64,000 nucleotides of DNA, taken from NCBI GenBank assembly GCA_026874595.1, contig CM049313.1:43552659-43616658 (forward strand). Direction: 5' to 3'. Both the position numbers and the translations under genes were made by a program. Positions 35,911-47,400 of this stretch are shown here, piece after piece. The notes below the pieces were generated by a model. The model saw only the letters and a program-made list of their open reading frames with translations. It did no database searches and had not been told where the DNA came from. Numbering within the stretch: position 1 is the stretch's first letter; the number at the start of each line of letters is the position of its first letter. This stretch comes from Sipunculus nudus. Taxonomy: Eukaryota > Annelida > Sipuncula > Golfingiida > Sipunculidae.

Positions 35911-36382
35911 CATATGCACGAAGATGATTCTGATTATATAAATATAGGTTTTTCCTGAACGAGGATTTTCATGTCTTGTACTCATAAAAAGAGCTTAATA
36001 CTATGGGTGAGATTCAATGGCAATCATTAATATCTGAAACTAAAGATTTAAAACCAGCTATTCACCTTCTTTATCTGAAGAATTAAATTGACCTCTGGCT
36101 TACTCTCTGTACATATTAATGAACTCTGGGTAATTTTTGCTGAGCAACATGGGCTTTCATTCTTATAATGCCTCGATGATGGATGTATGTGGTAAACACA
36201 GTACATGCACTAACATTGATGGACATAAAAATTATGTAACTGAAGGTTGTTGGTTGCATATATGCACAGAAGCTGAAAAAAAACACTAGTTGCAAAATGC
36301 CATTAGCTAAACTCTGGTTCATCCAACTTTCCACCACTAGATTCCATAGGTCTCTGTTATATCATATAAATGTTTGGATTAT

Positions 36383-36411
36383 TTCGCCCCCCCCCCCCCA
36401 CCCACCCCCAA
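36383..36411 (+). repeat. C-rich run
   Basis: C13 interrupted and followed by CACCCACCCCC. Confidence 0.9.
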
Positions 36412-36726
36412 CATTATAAACACATGGATGTAAACAAAAAAGAAAAAGTCTGTGTATTAATAATTGGCATTTCCTGGTCAAGTTTCATGAAAGGTTCAAG
36501 GAATTGTCTTAAGAATTAACAGACGCAAGATATCGGAATAGGTCCCTTAGTCTTGTTACATCGGCATTCACAACACTCTTGGAACGATAATCAGGTGGCC
36601 ACAAAAGCCACCTAACATCTGTGTATAAATGCAAACAACACTTCTCGCCAGAAAGTAATAACTCCTCCAGGCATTTAAGAGACTTAAAAAGTATGCAATA
36701 AACTTATGTTTTAATAATCATGTGAT

Positions 36727-36820
36727 GTTTAATCCAATTAAATTCAAATGACATCTTAATAAATGCCTATATTGTTTAATCCAATTAAATTCAAATGGCA
36801 TCTTAATAAATGCCTATGTT
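36727..36820. repeat. Two-copy tandem repeat, unit 47 bp
   Basis: GTTTAATCCAATTAAATTCA and the following 27 bases are repeated almost exactly once (starts 36727 and 36774). Confidence 0.92.
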
Positions 36821-38883
36821 GCATCAATCAAGTCTTATCAATGTAACAATTAAGTCACACATTATATGGGATTAAGCCTACTTTAAAAATAGGTTTAACA
36901 GATGCAAACAAAGCTCAAGCCCACACCAACCAATGACCTGGCTCTGTCATAATAAATCTACTGAATGGGGGCCTAAGTTGTTTAAGTACTGCCCATATAT
37001 AAATATAATTCCCTTAAAAAAGAGCTTATGTATTCAATGGGGAAGCTTATTGTGTACTGAGGATTTGCAACCAAGTGGGTTAACCCAGATGAATTTCAAA
37101 GCCATTTCTGTACAAATGATTGGTGTATGTTACACCTATGCTTGTTGAAGGGCCCAAGATAAACAAGACCAACAAGTAGGATTTGTTCGTGTACTGTATG
37201 GCTACCAGAATGGTGAATGTTGAGTTCCCTGGAGTAGCTTGACTACGCAGCATTGACCGCAAGCATAATGGATTTTACTTCCTCATATGGCATGCAGGAA
37301 CTTATACTGGGTCCCCTGAGTAATTAGTCAGAATGGTTGCATTCAATGACACCTGCACTACCCTGTTTATGTTTCCACTTCTTGTTCTATTTTTATGCAG
37401 CCTTCTTAAGTGTACTTACCATTGCCAGTACACAGGCATTAATTGTCTACAAGCACTAGTTTACACAGTGACCAGGAGCTTCATGTCAACACTCAGAAGT
37501 AAACAGAAATGTTTAACATGTGTATACAACATCAGGTATCACTTTCCTTTGTGTATACTATAAACGAAAATATAGCAAAATACTGAGCTATGTCATTAGG
37601 TGCACTGGCCACCAAAGTGCAAACATGAAATCAGCAAAATACCAGCTTGAAATGTACAAGTATGCCAATCCCCAAAAATGTACATGCATGCCACCTGCTC
37701 AGAGCAGCCCTTGTTAATTTCAAGGTGCCTGAAGCTGAAACTGATTACTTTGTATCTATCACTGTCAGCTGGAAAAAAAATACTGAACTGGACAAGGATG
37801 TTAAAGGTGAACTCAGACCAGCTGAAGGGGAGTACTCCTCAGTATACACTTGTAATTTCATCAACAAATCCAACCTCTGGCAGGTCCATATGGGACTACA
37901 GACACTATCAAGCAGACACACTACTATTATTGATCTTACACAGCCAACCCCACCAGCCAAATGAGAACATGGGCAAACTATAATTACACAGGAGGCTTTG
38001 TTGGAATTCCACTGTTGACTGCCAGAAGCAGCTCTGCATGTTTTGCTAGTCTGAACTGCTGTTAAAGCCTGGAATAGATGACATTTGACACAAATGCACA
38101 ATTAAATGATGCAAAGAGACGATTGTTTGTCCAGGGCTTGAGGAAATTTCTAATTAACAGATTTTCAAAATGAATGTTTACATTTTGTAATGTGCATTGC
38201 TCTTTAAAACGTGATCCATTTAATATTGATTTGAAGACTATTTAAACCGAAGCTGTCAACTAGACACTCCAAGGCTACAATTAAACTCCTATTGCCACAC
38301 TACTACCATAAGCAGATAACAAGACCGACTGTGTGCTAACCCACCACAGCAGAAAACATGTGTTCGAGTTTCACGGAGGAAACCAAGCATATCAACAGGT
38401 CAGAGACATACACATGAATTAAAATGGACTCAGAAATGAAAGGAATGAATAGTCACCGCAATATGATGCTTGGACTGGTATAAACATTACATCTCGTGAC
38501 CAACGTCAAAGACCAAGAAATGTACACCGACATGAGTTATTTATAGATCGTGAAACCATATCAGAAATCGGAGAGTCGACACGATTACGACAGTTTCGGC
38601 GAAGTGAAAATACCTGTTGCATATACCATTTTACGTAGCTGATTTTAGGTTATATAAACGTAAATACGCTTAACCTGGGTTTTATCTGGTTTATTTAATT
38701 AGTGGTTCCTGGTGTTGATACAAATATAACCTCTGATGTCATTAGACAAGTCACACGTTTACAAACCTGCATGATAAAAAAGGTGTGTATTTTTTGTGCG
38801 ACTTTATGCCTTACGCGGCCATTCACTTGGATCTACACACAGCGGCAAGCGCCGTACGCAACAAAACAACGTATCGTACTCAC

Positions 38884-38907
38884 CGGCGGCCGATTGGCGG
38901 GATACAT
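38884..38907 (-). CDS. TLE: groucho/TLE exon 1 coding part (start codon)
   Basis: Minus-strand ATG at 38907 opens eight codons, MYPANRPP, followed at once by a consensus donor GTGAGT (38883-38878). The family begins MYP or MFP with a short Pro/Arg-rich segment (for example MYPQGRHP in vertebrate TLEs, as recalled), with a phase-0 intron at this point, exactly as here. The next exon starts in phase 0 with TAPGPHQG. An in-frame TGA lies nine codons upstream (38932-38934), so this is the first in-frame Met, and the -3 base is a G, favourable for initiation. The position in the window's most CpG-rich stretch also fits a first exon. The transcription start was not determined. Confidence 0.9.
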
Positions 38908-39760
38908 GACGGCCTGGTGGTTAGCCGATCCTCATGTAAACTACCAACTCTTTCCAACACACAGACCCACAAACGGGCCTGTTTTCACAGCACAGCGGTT
39001 CTCTTTTTTATTTTAAAGGCGCCTGTGTTACTCACAACACGGCTAGCCTACTGGACTCTCCAAGGGTTAAGAAACGGTGCCAGGTTTCTCAAGGTCGCAC
39101 CAAGTTACTCCCACTGAGCACGAGACAATATTGATCCCAAATCACTCCAAATCCGCGCGTAATTTCCACGTCTGCGGCTATCACAATGTGTAAGCTACTT
39201 CGTTCATCATCCGGTCGGTCCACAACCTAACAGATCCGCAAGTGTGTATTAGAATTCGCTGAATTGACCGGCCATCTTAATACGCTGCTCAGGTTAGTCG
39301 AGGAGCTCGCTCCAAATGATATTCACACCAACAGAACAATAGCCGTTCGCCAATGCAGTTGCCAAATATGGAAAGCGAAGTGATTGGCTCTATCAACAAA
39401 CATTACATTATGGCGGGTTCGGGCACCAGCCCCACGTGGGGTTGATTTGTATGCACAACGGCCGCGAAGCTTACCCAATCAATAGCTTAGAACAAACACT
39501 GTCTGTCGATCAAACTTCTATTTGCATACGATGCTATCTTATGCACCGGCTTTTGTCGCCTGGCTCCCATCAGTCAGGATCCACAAACACAAGCACGTGT
39601 ATAGGGTCTCTCATTGGCTGTGTTATGAAAATGATTGGCAAGTAGAATGACGTATATGGGCGTGGTGACAGAAGCCACGCAGCCTTTCGCCGGATGTAAA
39701 CAAAGCAGTCAGCAACAACAATATTTCAGCGACACAGTGCAATTTTTGTTAAAGCCTGTG
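38908..39760 (-). promoter_or_regulatory. TLE: Presumed groucho/TLE 5' leader and promoter
   Basis: This CpG-rich stretch lies directly upstream of the groucho/TLE start. On the gene strand it has CCAAT boxes at 39383-39387, 39613-39617 and 39634-39638, a GGGCGTGG (GC/KLF box) at 39658-39665, a TGACGTAT CRE-like site near 39648, and a CACGTG E-box near 39432. No TATA box is evident, as usual for CpG-type promoters. The exact start site and any non-coding first exon are unknown. Confidence 0.5.
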
Positions 39761-41300
39761 GCGAAATGAGATTTATCAGGCTTTACAAGCGAATCCCCAT
39801 TATCAATTACAGTTGAAGAGTTTCATCCCTAATGGTGCACAGGCGTCGATTCTGTTTCATGCAAGTGAAAGGGGCCAAGTGTATCGGGGACAGCTCACCA
39901 CAAAAAGAACACAGCACATGCACAAAAGAAGAGACAGAACAAGTTGGGCTCTGGCATTGATTGTTAGGTTCAGCGACGGCGCTGAACTGAACTGCGCGGT
40001 AACACACCCGTTTATTGTATTGTAGTGCCTGCCAACCTTAGATATTCATCATCTGCAAATTAGCCGCCATAATAACGTCTCTATTGTGAGTTCTGTCATT
40101 AGCCCGGATTACAAAGACTGCTTACGGCCCGGTTTAATCAGTGGCTTGGACGGAGCGCGGTATATTCCCGTCTCCCTTGTAATTTATTGTTATGTTGATG
40201 ATACGTACAGCTGATAATAATGCCACATCTTACAAAGAAATTGATTCCCCTATTTTAAAATAGCTCTCCGTCTGTGATTAAGTCGCATACACACGCCTGC
40301 AGAGAGGTTAAAGCACATCATTTGCACCGTGGATTGAACCTCCGATTTCATTAACCACGACGACAAACTTACTCCTATATGCAAAAAAAATGGTTAATTA
40401 TTCATACAGAACGTGATAACAATTTCGTCATTGGTTTTGCTTCCTAGGTCCATGTCTGAATCACGCCTCGCTCGCAAGTTAACGGTTGGTGAAAAAAAAA
40501 ACCGATAGGTTATGTACAGAACTCAGAGAGAGAATTTGTGGACGGAATAATTGCATGTAATGAATAGATAATAAAAATAAAACCAGGAAAATCTTCGTGA
40601 AAAAAAATGAATAACATGCATAAATCCATATCCCATATATATAGTAATCGACATACACGATTCTGGGTATATAGATAGAAACATGTATAATCAATTTTCG
40701 CGCCTCTTTGTATATTCGTGAAGTCTCTTACCACACAGACGGGCAGAACTTCAGAAATGCAGTTAAATACTCGTGGTTGATACAGATTCGAAATCAAAAC
40801 AGTTAAATGTGGTCGTAAAATATTTTAAGAGGAGGATAACCTGGTACGTTAATGTTTATTTAAATTAATCTCACTTCACACGAGAGTTCCATAATACATA
40901 TAACCATCGCACCATATAAAGGATAACTGATCTAAAAGCAAACATCCTGAAAAGGAGGCTGTTAGAATCTCTTCCGTTTCAGTGAGTCCTGTCAGATCTC
41001 AGAGCGCATGCGTATAAACTTCACATCTTGACCGCCTTCAACTACATTAATATAACTGCATGATGTTTTTGTGCATTTTAATTTGTTGATGGCACAAATA
41101 ATACTGCTCAGTCCTCTCTGCCATACTTTCAGATAGCTTAAAAAGGAAAGCAGATAACATATATGTATTACATGAACAGAAATTAAAGGGAAGCGAAATA
41201 TGAATATAATAGAGTTTGAAAGCAAAGTTGAGAAAGAAATGCATAAAAGTTCCCACGGACATCCATATATACAGTTTTGCTATATCACTTGGGGGTTTTG
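39761..41300. other. Upstream flank, no gene recognised
   Basis: 39761-40330 remains moderately GC-rich and unique, and could include distal promoter or a non-coding exon. 40331-41300 is AT-rich and unique. Short frames on both strands (for example 39813-40025) resemble nothing I know. Confidence 0.5.
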
Positions 41301-41312
41301 TAGTCTCTGTCG

Positions 41313-41368
41313 CTCTCTTTCTCTCTCTCTCTGTCTCTCTCTGTCTGTCTGTCTGTCTCTCTCTCTAT

Positions 41369-41403
<35 letters not shown>

Positions 41404-41408
41404 AATAA

Positions 41409-41472
<64 letters not shown>
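41313..41472. repeat. Compound (CT)n-(AT)n microsatellite
   Basis: CT/CTGT tract at 41313-41366, then interrupted AT tract to 41472. Confidence 0.97.
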
Positions 41473-41476
<4 letters not shown>

Positions 41477-41560
41477 TCGCTGGACGATGAGGGGCCAGAC
41501 ACCGTCATGACAATGAGCGCCCACTGTACATCTGTTTGCGTTATCTCTGGCAAAATAAAC
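41473..41560. repeat. Microsatellite-associated module 1, copy 1
   Basis: GTATTCGCTGGACGATGA through CATCTGTTTGCGTTATCTC and GGCAAAAT recurs at 43618-43702 with about ten differences. Both copies lie just right of an (AT)n tract. Confidence 0.85.
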
Positions 41561-41864
41561 CTCGTTAACGGAGGGCAAGTCATCGTGTGATAAGTTATGA
41601 TGACCTGTCTATCCTACTTTCAGCATCATTTGTGTGGAGTTAACGACGTGATAGTGTTATCTGCAGATAGAGACTCATATATACACCCTTTGTATTTGGG
41701 TGACACTATATTTCAATGTTGGCGGCACTGCAAACAATACCGAGATATGACGCATGAGGCTTGTGCTATATATACTGTATATAATGCGTTGTATATATCA
41801 TATATATATCTTCGTGAGAGATAAATGTATATGATTTACTAGTATATGAATATAGCATGCACGC

Positions 41865-41895
<31 letters not shown>

Positions 41896-42060
41896 AAGGG
41901 AGAGAGAGAGACCTCGTATTTTTATATCCCAGCTGCCTGGTGTTAACCAGACTTGGTGACTACTGCACCTGCTGGCCTTGGATGCGTAATAATCCCAATT
42001 GCTGGGTCATACCAACAAGGAACCACCAGAAGGCACACTCGTTTTGGTGATCTTATTAAA
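41865..42060. repeat. (AT)n-(GA)n tract plus module 2, copy 1
   Basis: AT tract (41865-41894) and short GA tract are followed by ACCTCGTATTTTTATATCCC, CAGCTGCCTGGTGTTAACC and so on to CTCGTTTTGGTGATCTTATT. The module recurs at 42760-42911. Confidence 0.9.
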
Positions 42061-42074
42061 CATTATGATTATAT

Positions 42075-42077
<3 letters not shown>

Positions 42078-42140
<63 letters not shown>
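42078..42140. repeat. (AT)n microsatellite
   Basis: About 31 uninterrupted AT dinucleotides. Confidence 0.98.
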
Positions 42141-42142
<2 letters not shown>

Positions 42143-42584
42143 AACTCCAGTGACTGTGGAGTCTTAGCCTTAGCCTATGCAAAACCACTCCTTGTGGGAA
42201 ATGATCCTTGTAGCGCGAATTATATTTATCCTAGATGTCTTCTAGCCACACATCTGCCTAGCGGGAACCTCCCTCTATTTCCAGCAGCAATCACAGTTCG
42301 TTTTCCGAGGACATTGTTCAGGAATTAAGCCAGTAAACCCATGACCAAAGACTTTAACCAGTTGTTACATATTTGAAATCAGCTATAACTTTCTTGCAAA
42401 ATAGAATAAATACGAATTGATTTGTTTCAAACGGCGCTACCCGCCGATTAAGTAAAATATACAAGACGTTCACTAGGTATGTTTATATATAGGTATGTTT
42501 AGATAAATGTATATATGCACAATGAGGTGTAATAATCTGTAACTCAAAGACTCATGGTACATGGAATGTACACTGTGATATTTT

Positions 42585-42665
42585 ATATCGACCGACGGCG
42601 CGAACCCATCAGCCGATGGGCTTGCGCCATCGGCCGATGGGCTTGATCGACCGATGGCGCGTAAC
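42585..42665. repeat. CCATCGGCCGATGGGC module, copy 1
   Basis: GC-rich palindromic CATCGGCCGATGG strings (also CATCAGCCGATGG) lie next to an (AT)n tract. The same module, ending GATGGCGCGTRACATATAT, appears at 62555-62633 and in degenerate inverted form near 60745-60795. Confidence 0.85.
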
Positions 42666-42670
42666 ATATA

Positions 42671-42672
<2 letters not shown>

Positions 42673-42748
<76 letters not shown>

Positions 42749-42762
42749 GAGAGAGAGAGAGA
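42673..42762. repeat. Compound (AT)n-(GA)n microsatellite
   Basis: AT tract 42673-42712 followed by GA tract to 42762. Confidence 0.98.
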
Positions 42763-42911
42763 CCTCGTATTTTTATATCCCAGCTGCCTGGTGTTAACCA
42801 AGCCCGGTGACTACTGCACCTGCGGGCCTTGGATGCGTAATAATCCCCATTGCTGGGTTATACCATGCAACAAGGAACCCCCGGAAAGCGCACTCGTTTT
42901 GGTGATCTTAT
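42760..42911. repeat. Microsatellite-associated module 2, copy 2
   Basis: Near-identical copy of 41909-42059, again directly right of a (GA)n tract. Differences include an extra GCAACAAG segment. Confidence 0.9.
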
Positions 42912-43479
42912 TGAACATTATAATGAAAAGCCATTATATATTATAAACAATGACTATACAGATAACTTTGTTATATATCAGGGTGCAATGTGTTGTTTGC
43001 TCTTGGCGGGAGACTATAACATGCATGATGCTTTTCCCTTATAGGCCAAGCATATACGTACTTGCATCATCAGCCTTATAATATTTCCCACTCTCGGTCT
43101 GTCCATATGTGTGTTTAGTCTATAAATATTATATTTAAACTGATTTATGGAAATCGCTAATTCCGATGCATCTATATATGCTGTATATATGCATTTCAGA
43201 GATCAAACATAAAAAAGATTTTCATCCTATCCATCTTTCTGGGGTTTTTTTCTGTGTTTGTCTATAGATATATATAGACGTGTAAATATCTGAAAGATAT
43301 TACTTAAGCATTTCAGGTCTTTTTAGGCTGAATTCAGGAATATTGTCTCTGTTTATGACTTGGTCGCGATGTCGATGTTGATGCAGGGTCTTCCTTTTGT
43401 CTATATGTGCACGTACATCTGATGCTGAGCAAGGAACTATCAGTGCTGCTGACATCTGCATGGAATTTTGTAAATTGGA

Positions 43480-43537
43480 AATTATACACATGCATGCTTG
43501 TGAAAACCGAACCCATCCATCCATCCATCCATCCATC

Positions 43538-43578
<41 letters not shown>

Positions 43579-43580
43579 CA
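43480..43580. repeat. (CATC)n-(AT)n tract, left arm of inverted repeat
   Basis: CATGCATGCTTGTGAAAACC, then ACCCATCCATCC repeats and (AT)n. The reverse complement of the first part occurs at 43965-44020, with GGATGGATGG and ACAAGCATGCATGTG. Confidence 0.88.
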
Positions 43581-43617
43581 TACATAAATACATACATAGA
43601 TATATTACATACACAAA

Positions 43618-43702
43618 TACATTCGCTGGACGATGAGTGGCCAGACACTGCCACGACAATGAGTGCCCACCGTATACATCTGTTTGCGTTATCTCTGGCA
43701 AA
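43618..43702. repeat. Microsatellite-associated module 1, copy 2
   Basis: Second copy of the 41473-41560 module, preceded by AT-rich simple sequence. Confidence 0.85.
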
Positions 43703-43959
43703 ATGCCGCAAAAAATACATAAATACCATTAATTTTACATGGGCCATGGGTCCCTCTCTCTTATAATATACTATATATTTGTATTTTGGGCGGTGAAATA
43801 TATATAAAGATAAATCCAGCATGGCGGAGGTATGCGCTCTGTCAGTGCTGTCTAAATTATGCCAATCAAATGAAGCTGGCCATGCTTCAGAACATTTACT
43901 GAAAGAATTTCTTCATCACCCACATCCTTCATAACCTTGTTCAAGCATATATAGAGGTT

Positions 43960-44025
43960 TTGCCTGGATGGGTGGATGGATGGATGGGTTCTGTTTTGAC
44001 AAGCATGCATGTGTAATTTTGTTTT
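43960..44025. repeat. Right arm of (GGAT)n inverted repeat
   Basis: GGATGGGTGGATGGATGG, GGTTCTGTTTTGACAAGCAT and GCATGTGTAAT form the inverted counterpart of 43480-43540. Confidence 0.8.
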
Positions 44026-44463
44026 ATAATTATGCAACCCGTAATGGGTATGTTGACTATAGTGTATGACCCTAAAAGTAAAGTTAAGGTCAAAAATAAA
44101 TATCAGGTGACCTAGGACTAATATTGTACCGAAATTTCAGCTTTTGAAAATCAGCCGTGTTGGAGATCTTTATACATATATATAGCAATATATAAAGGAA
44201 GAAATTTGTGTTACCAAAATATTAATATAGAATTAATCTTATCAACCCAAAGGGGGGGGGGGGAGCTAAATAAAATCCTTGTTATGATTGGAAATCAGCC
44301 TTAAAGCATGCGTATAAAATACTATAATGTTATATTATTACAAAAGTACGTATATTTCACATGTGTGTTTTGTTATATAATGGAGAGGTATAAATAATTA
44401 TTACGTAAATCAGTAAACATATAGGGCCATCTAACAAAAATGTGCTTCATCTTCAATAATAAG

Positions 44464-44466
<3 letters not shown>

Positions 44467-44524
<58 letters not shown>
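44467..44524. repeat. (AT)n microsatellite
   Basis: About 29 AT dinucleotides. Confidence 0.98.
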
Positions 44525-44528
<4 letters not shown>

Positions 44529-44789
44529 ATGAAGTCAAATCTAACTATGACAGAAATATCAGGTACATAAAGTCTCTTTTTTTATTTCACTTTCCCGTCT
44601 AGTTTAATCTATTATCTCGATATGTAAGATTATATGATGGACGTAAGAGTCTGTCGAAAAGTCAGAGTGGCAAAACCTGTTATTAGTAAAATCTCACGGA
44701 AAATCTCGACGAGGAAACAAAAACGCCCCATGACGTCTAATACCCTACAGGGACTTGCTGATGACTGTATTGGCTTTATATATTAGGAG

Positions 44790-45125
44790 GTCCTAGAGCG
44801 GTTTCTGCATGGTGGGCGTAGTCCGAGCTGTCGCGCCTGCATGTTGACGGATGTACGGGGCTTTCCCTTTGTGCCTTTGGATGCTGTTGTTCTGTGGACT
44901 TCTTGGATGTCTCCAATCGCCCCCCCCCCGGGCACGTTGGTGGCTTGATCTACTTCATGCTTGGTTTGTTGGCATTTTCGTCTTCAATTTAAAGTTATTC
45001 CTATATATAGGGAGAGCCCAGGGCAAGGGTCTCAGACCCTATACCAGCTGGTGCGCTCGGAGGTCTTATCACATCTTCAGTCAGTCAAACCATATATGTA
45101 ACAAGCACGTTATCACTTGAAATAA
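44790..45125 (+). other. GC-richer unassigned segment
   Basis: A stretch with CpGs and a C9 run. An 89-codon plus-strand frame (44851-45120) is hydrophobic in its first half but shows no motif I recognise, and the C-run crosses it. It could be a retroelement fragment or an exon; no splice or promoter evidence. Confidence 0.2.
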
Positions 45126-45322
45126 ATCAGATCAACCGTTAGACATGTATGTTTATCCACCACATACCATAAATATTCCGTTGTAATCAGTATATTGGCA
45201 AACCTCCCTTTATATTTGTTTTATTTCTGACCTCATACAAGTAATGTCTCCCGCAGGTAGCGTAATTGACAGCCGAGTCGTGAATTCTATATGATGTGTC
45301 ACTTCCTCACTCCTAAAACTAT

Positions 45323-45325
<3 letters not shown>

Positions 45326-45367
<42 letters not shown>
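45326..45367. repeat. (AT)n microsatellite
   Basis: About 21 AT dinucleotides. Confidence 0.98.
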
Positions 45368-45369
<2 letters not shown>

Positions 45370-46089
45370 TTACGGTTAATTATGTACAGCGAGTCAGCGA
45401 CATCGTTACCATAGGATGCATGGATGGCCATTTCATGCAGTGCAGTTTTCTGAATGACTGGCGTCACGATTCGAAGTAGGCCCAATGGACCAGTTCATAT
45501 AAAATGCCTATTGAATCGCCTGTTCATGACTGTTAATGAAGTATGTGCAGGATGCTTTCAGTAGCTGGTCACGTGTTATGACAGTTCTGTCATACATCAG
45601 TGCATGTGATTTAAAACTGTCGTTTGTGGCTTTCGTGTATAAAGGGGAAAGGGGCAATTATAACGCTGAGCAAAATGGACGTCACGCCAAAGAGACACAG
45701 TTTATCGTTTATCTATATAGATTAACGATAACCCCGTTCATACCGTGATTAGTTTGTTCGATTTGGGTTACACAATTTAACAAGTACAACTGCACACAAT
45801 GTGAAGTTACATGTGAACTTGAAGTACAAAGTGTATAAGGTCAATACGTTCACGGCATGATTGTGGGGAGTTCAATAGAAAGGTAACGCTGTCATCTGTG
45901 TTATTTGCACATGCATGGTGGACGCATACGCATCATATATTAATAGGAAACTAGACATTTCTTGGCACCGCAGGTGCCAGAGTATCCCCAGACATAGTAG
46001 GCCCCCCCCCCCTTTAAGAATAGACCCCCATTTTAGCAGCATATACTGACACTTGGCATATTTATTGTTTCTTCCAGCTGACAATCCAC

Positions 46090-47400
46090 AATCTTGTTGA
46101 AGATATTGTTCCTGTGACCTTGATCTTTTTGAAGATGTGTCATTTGACCTTGACTTTTGACCTCATGACCCCAAAATCAATTGGGGTCTTGCTTTTCCAA
46201 TGGGACATATTCTAGTCAAGTTTGAAATCCATACATCAATAAAAGCAGGAATTATCATCCAGAAACTAAATTTTGGACAGATGGCTCCTGTGACCTTCAC
46301 CTTTGACCTTGTGACCTCAAAATTGATAGTGTTCTTCCTCTCTTGGCAGGAGAACTATATGTGCAAGATGAAAGATCTGAGATGAAATGTTTGGCTGAAA
46401 ATGCATCCACATCTTTTTAAAGATGTGTCCTGTGACCTTGACCTTTGACCTCATGACCCCAAAACAATTGGGGTCTTGCTTTTCCAATGGGACATACACA
46501 AGTCAAGTTTGAAATCCATACATCAATAAATGCAGGAATTATCATCCAGAAACTAAGTTTTGGACAGATGGTTCCTGTGACCTTCACCTTTGACCTTGTG
46601 ACCTCAAAAATGATAGGGGTATTCCACTCTTGGCCGGTGAACTATATGTGCAAGATGAAAGATCTGAGATGAATTGTTTGGCTGAAAATGCATCCACAAT
46701 CTTTTTAAAGATGTGTCCTATGACCTTGACCTTTGACCTCATGACCCAAAATCAATTTGGGTCTTGCTTTTCCAATGAGACATATACAAGTCAAGTTTGA
46801 AATCCATACATCAATTGAAGCAGGAATAATCATCCAGAAACTAAATTTTGGACAGATGGCTCGTGTGACCTTCACCTTTGACCTTGTGACCTCAAAACTG
46901 ATAGGGGTCTTCCTCTCTTGGCAGGTGAACTATATGTGCAAGATGAAAGGTCTGAGATGAAATGTTTGGCTGAAAATGCATCCAAAATCTTTTTAAAGAT
47001 GTGTCCTGTGACCTTGACCTTTGACCTCATGACCCCAAAATCAACTGGAGTCTTGCTTTTTCAATGGGACATATATAAGTCAAATTTGAAATCAATACAT
47101 CAATAAAAGCAGGAATTATCATCCAGAAACTAATTTTTGGACAGATAGCTCCTGTGGCCTTGACCTTTGACCTTGTGACCCCAAAATTTATATGAATCAT
47201 CCACTATTGGCAAGTGAGCTATATATTCAAGATGGAAGACCTGGGATGAAAGTTTGGCTTAAAATGCATCCACAGTATCTTTTAAAATGCCAGTCCAGTG
47301 ACCTTGACCTTTGACCTCATGACCCTAGAACCTATAGGGTTCTTACTTTAGTGGTGGGCCATACATAAGTCATGTTTGAAATCTATATGTCTATCAACAC
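46090..47400. repeat. Tandem array of about 287-bp units with DR1-like motifs
   Basis: Four good units plus decayed ones share GTGACCTTGACCTTTGACCT, CATGACCCCAAAATCAATTG, AGTCAAGTTTGAAATCCATA and TGACCTTCACCTTTGACCTT. Unit spacing is about 287 bp (46200, 46487, about 46775, about 47065). Frames that repeat in the array are by-products. A similar decayed copy lies inverted at 61740-62180. Confidence 0.93.

Larger units (their letters stand above)
18902..38883 (-). other. TLE: Intron 1 of groucho/TLE (19,982 bp)
   Basis: The donor GTGAGT is at 38883 and the acceptor AG at 18902. Plus-strand contents: 18902-19906 AT-rich unique; array element B 19907-21828; 21829-24640 mostly unique, with a C13 run at 21978; palindromic element 24655-24880; TIR element 25103-26539; 26540-31058 unique apart from small repeats and a C17 run at 29236; Harbinger-type MITE pair 31059-31403 and 33608-33948; 31404-33607 unique between them; 33949-38883 mostly unique with G14 (35097-35110), a C-rich run near 36385 and small tandem repeats. 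No alternative first exon was recognised. Confidence 0.85.

Noticed and set aside
38702-39117. Plus-strand frames of 104-110 codons over groucho/TLE exon 1
   Set aside because: They are on the opposite strand to a well-supported exon and promoter and show no family signature.
41285-41583. Frames encoding long Tyr-Ile or Leu-Ser repeats at many microsatellites
   Set aside because: Simple translation of (AT)n and (CT)n tracts.
46200-46960. Three plus-strand frames sharing a KFEIHTSI-AGIIIQKL peptide
   Set aside because: They recur every 287 bp and stop at unit boundaries, so they are tandem-array by-products rather than a gene family.
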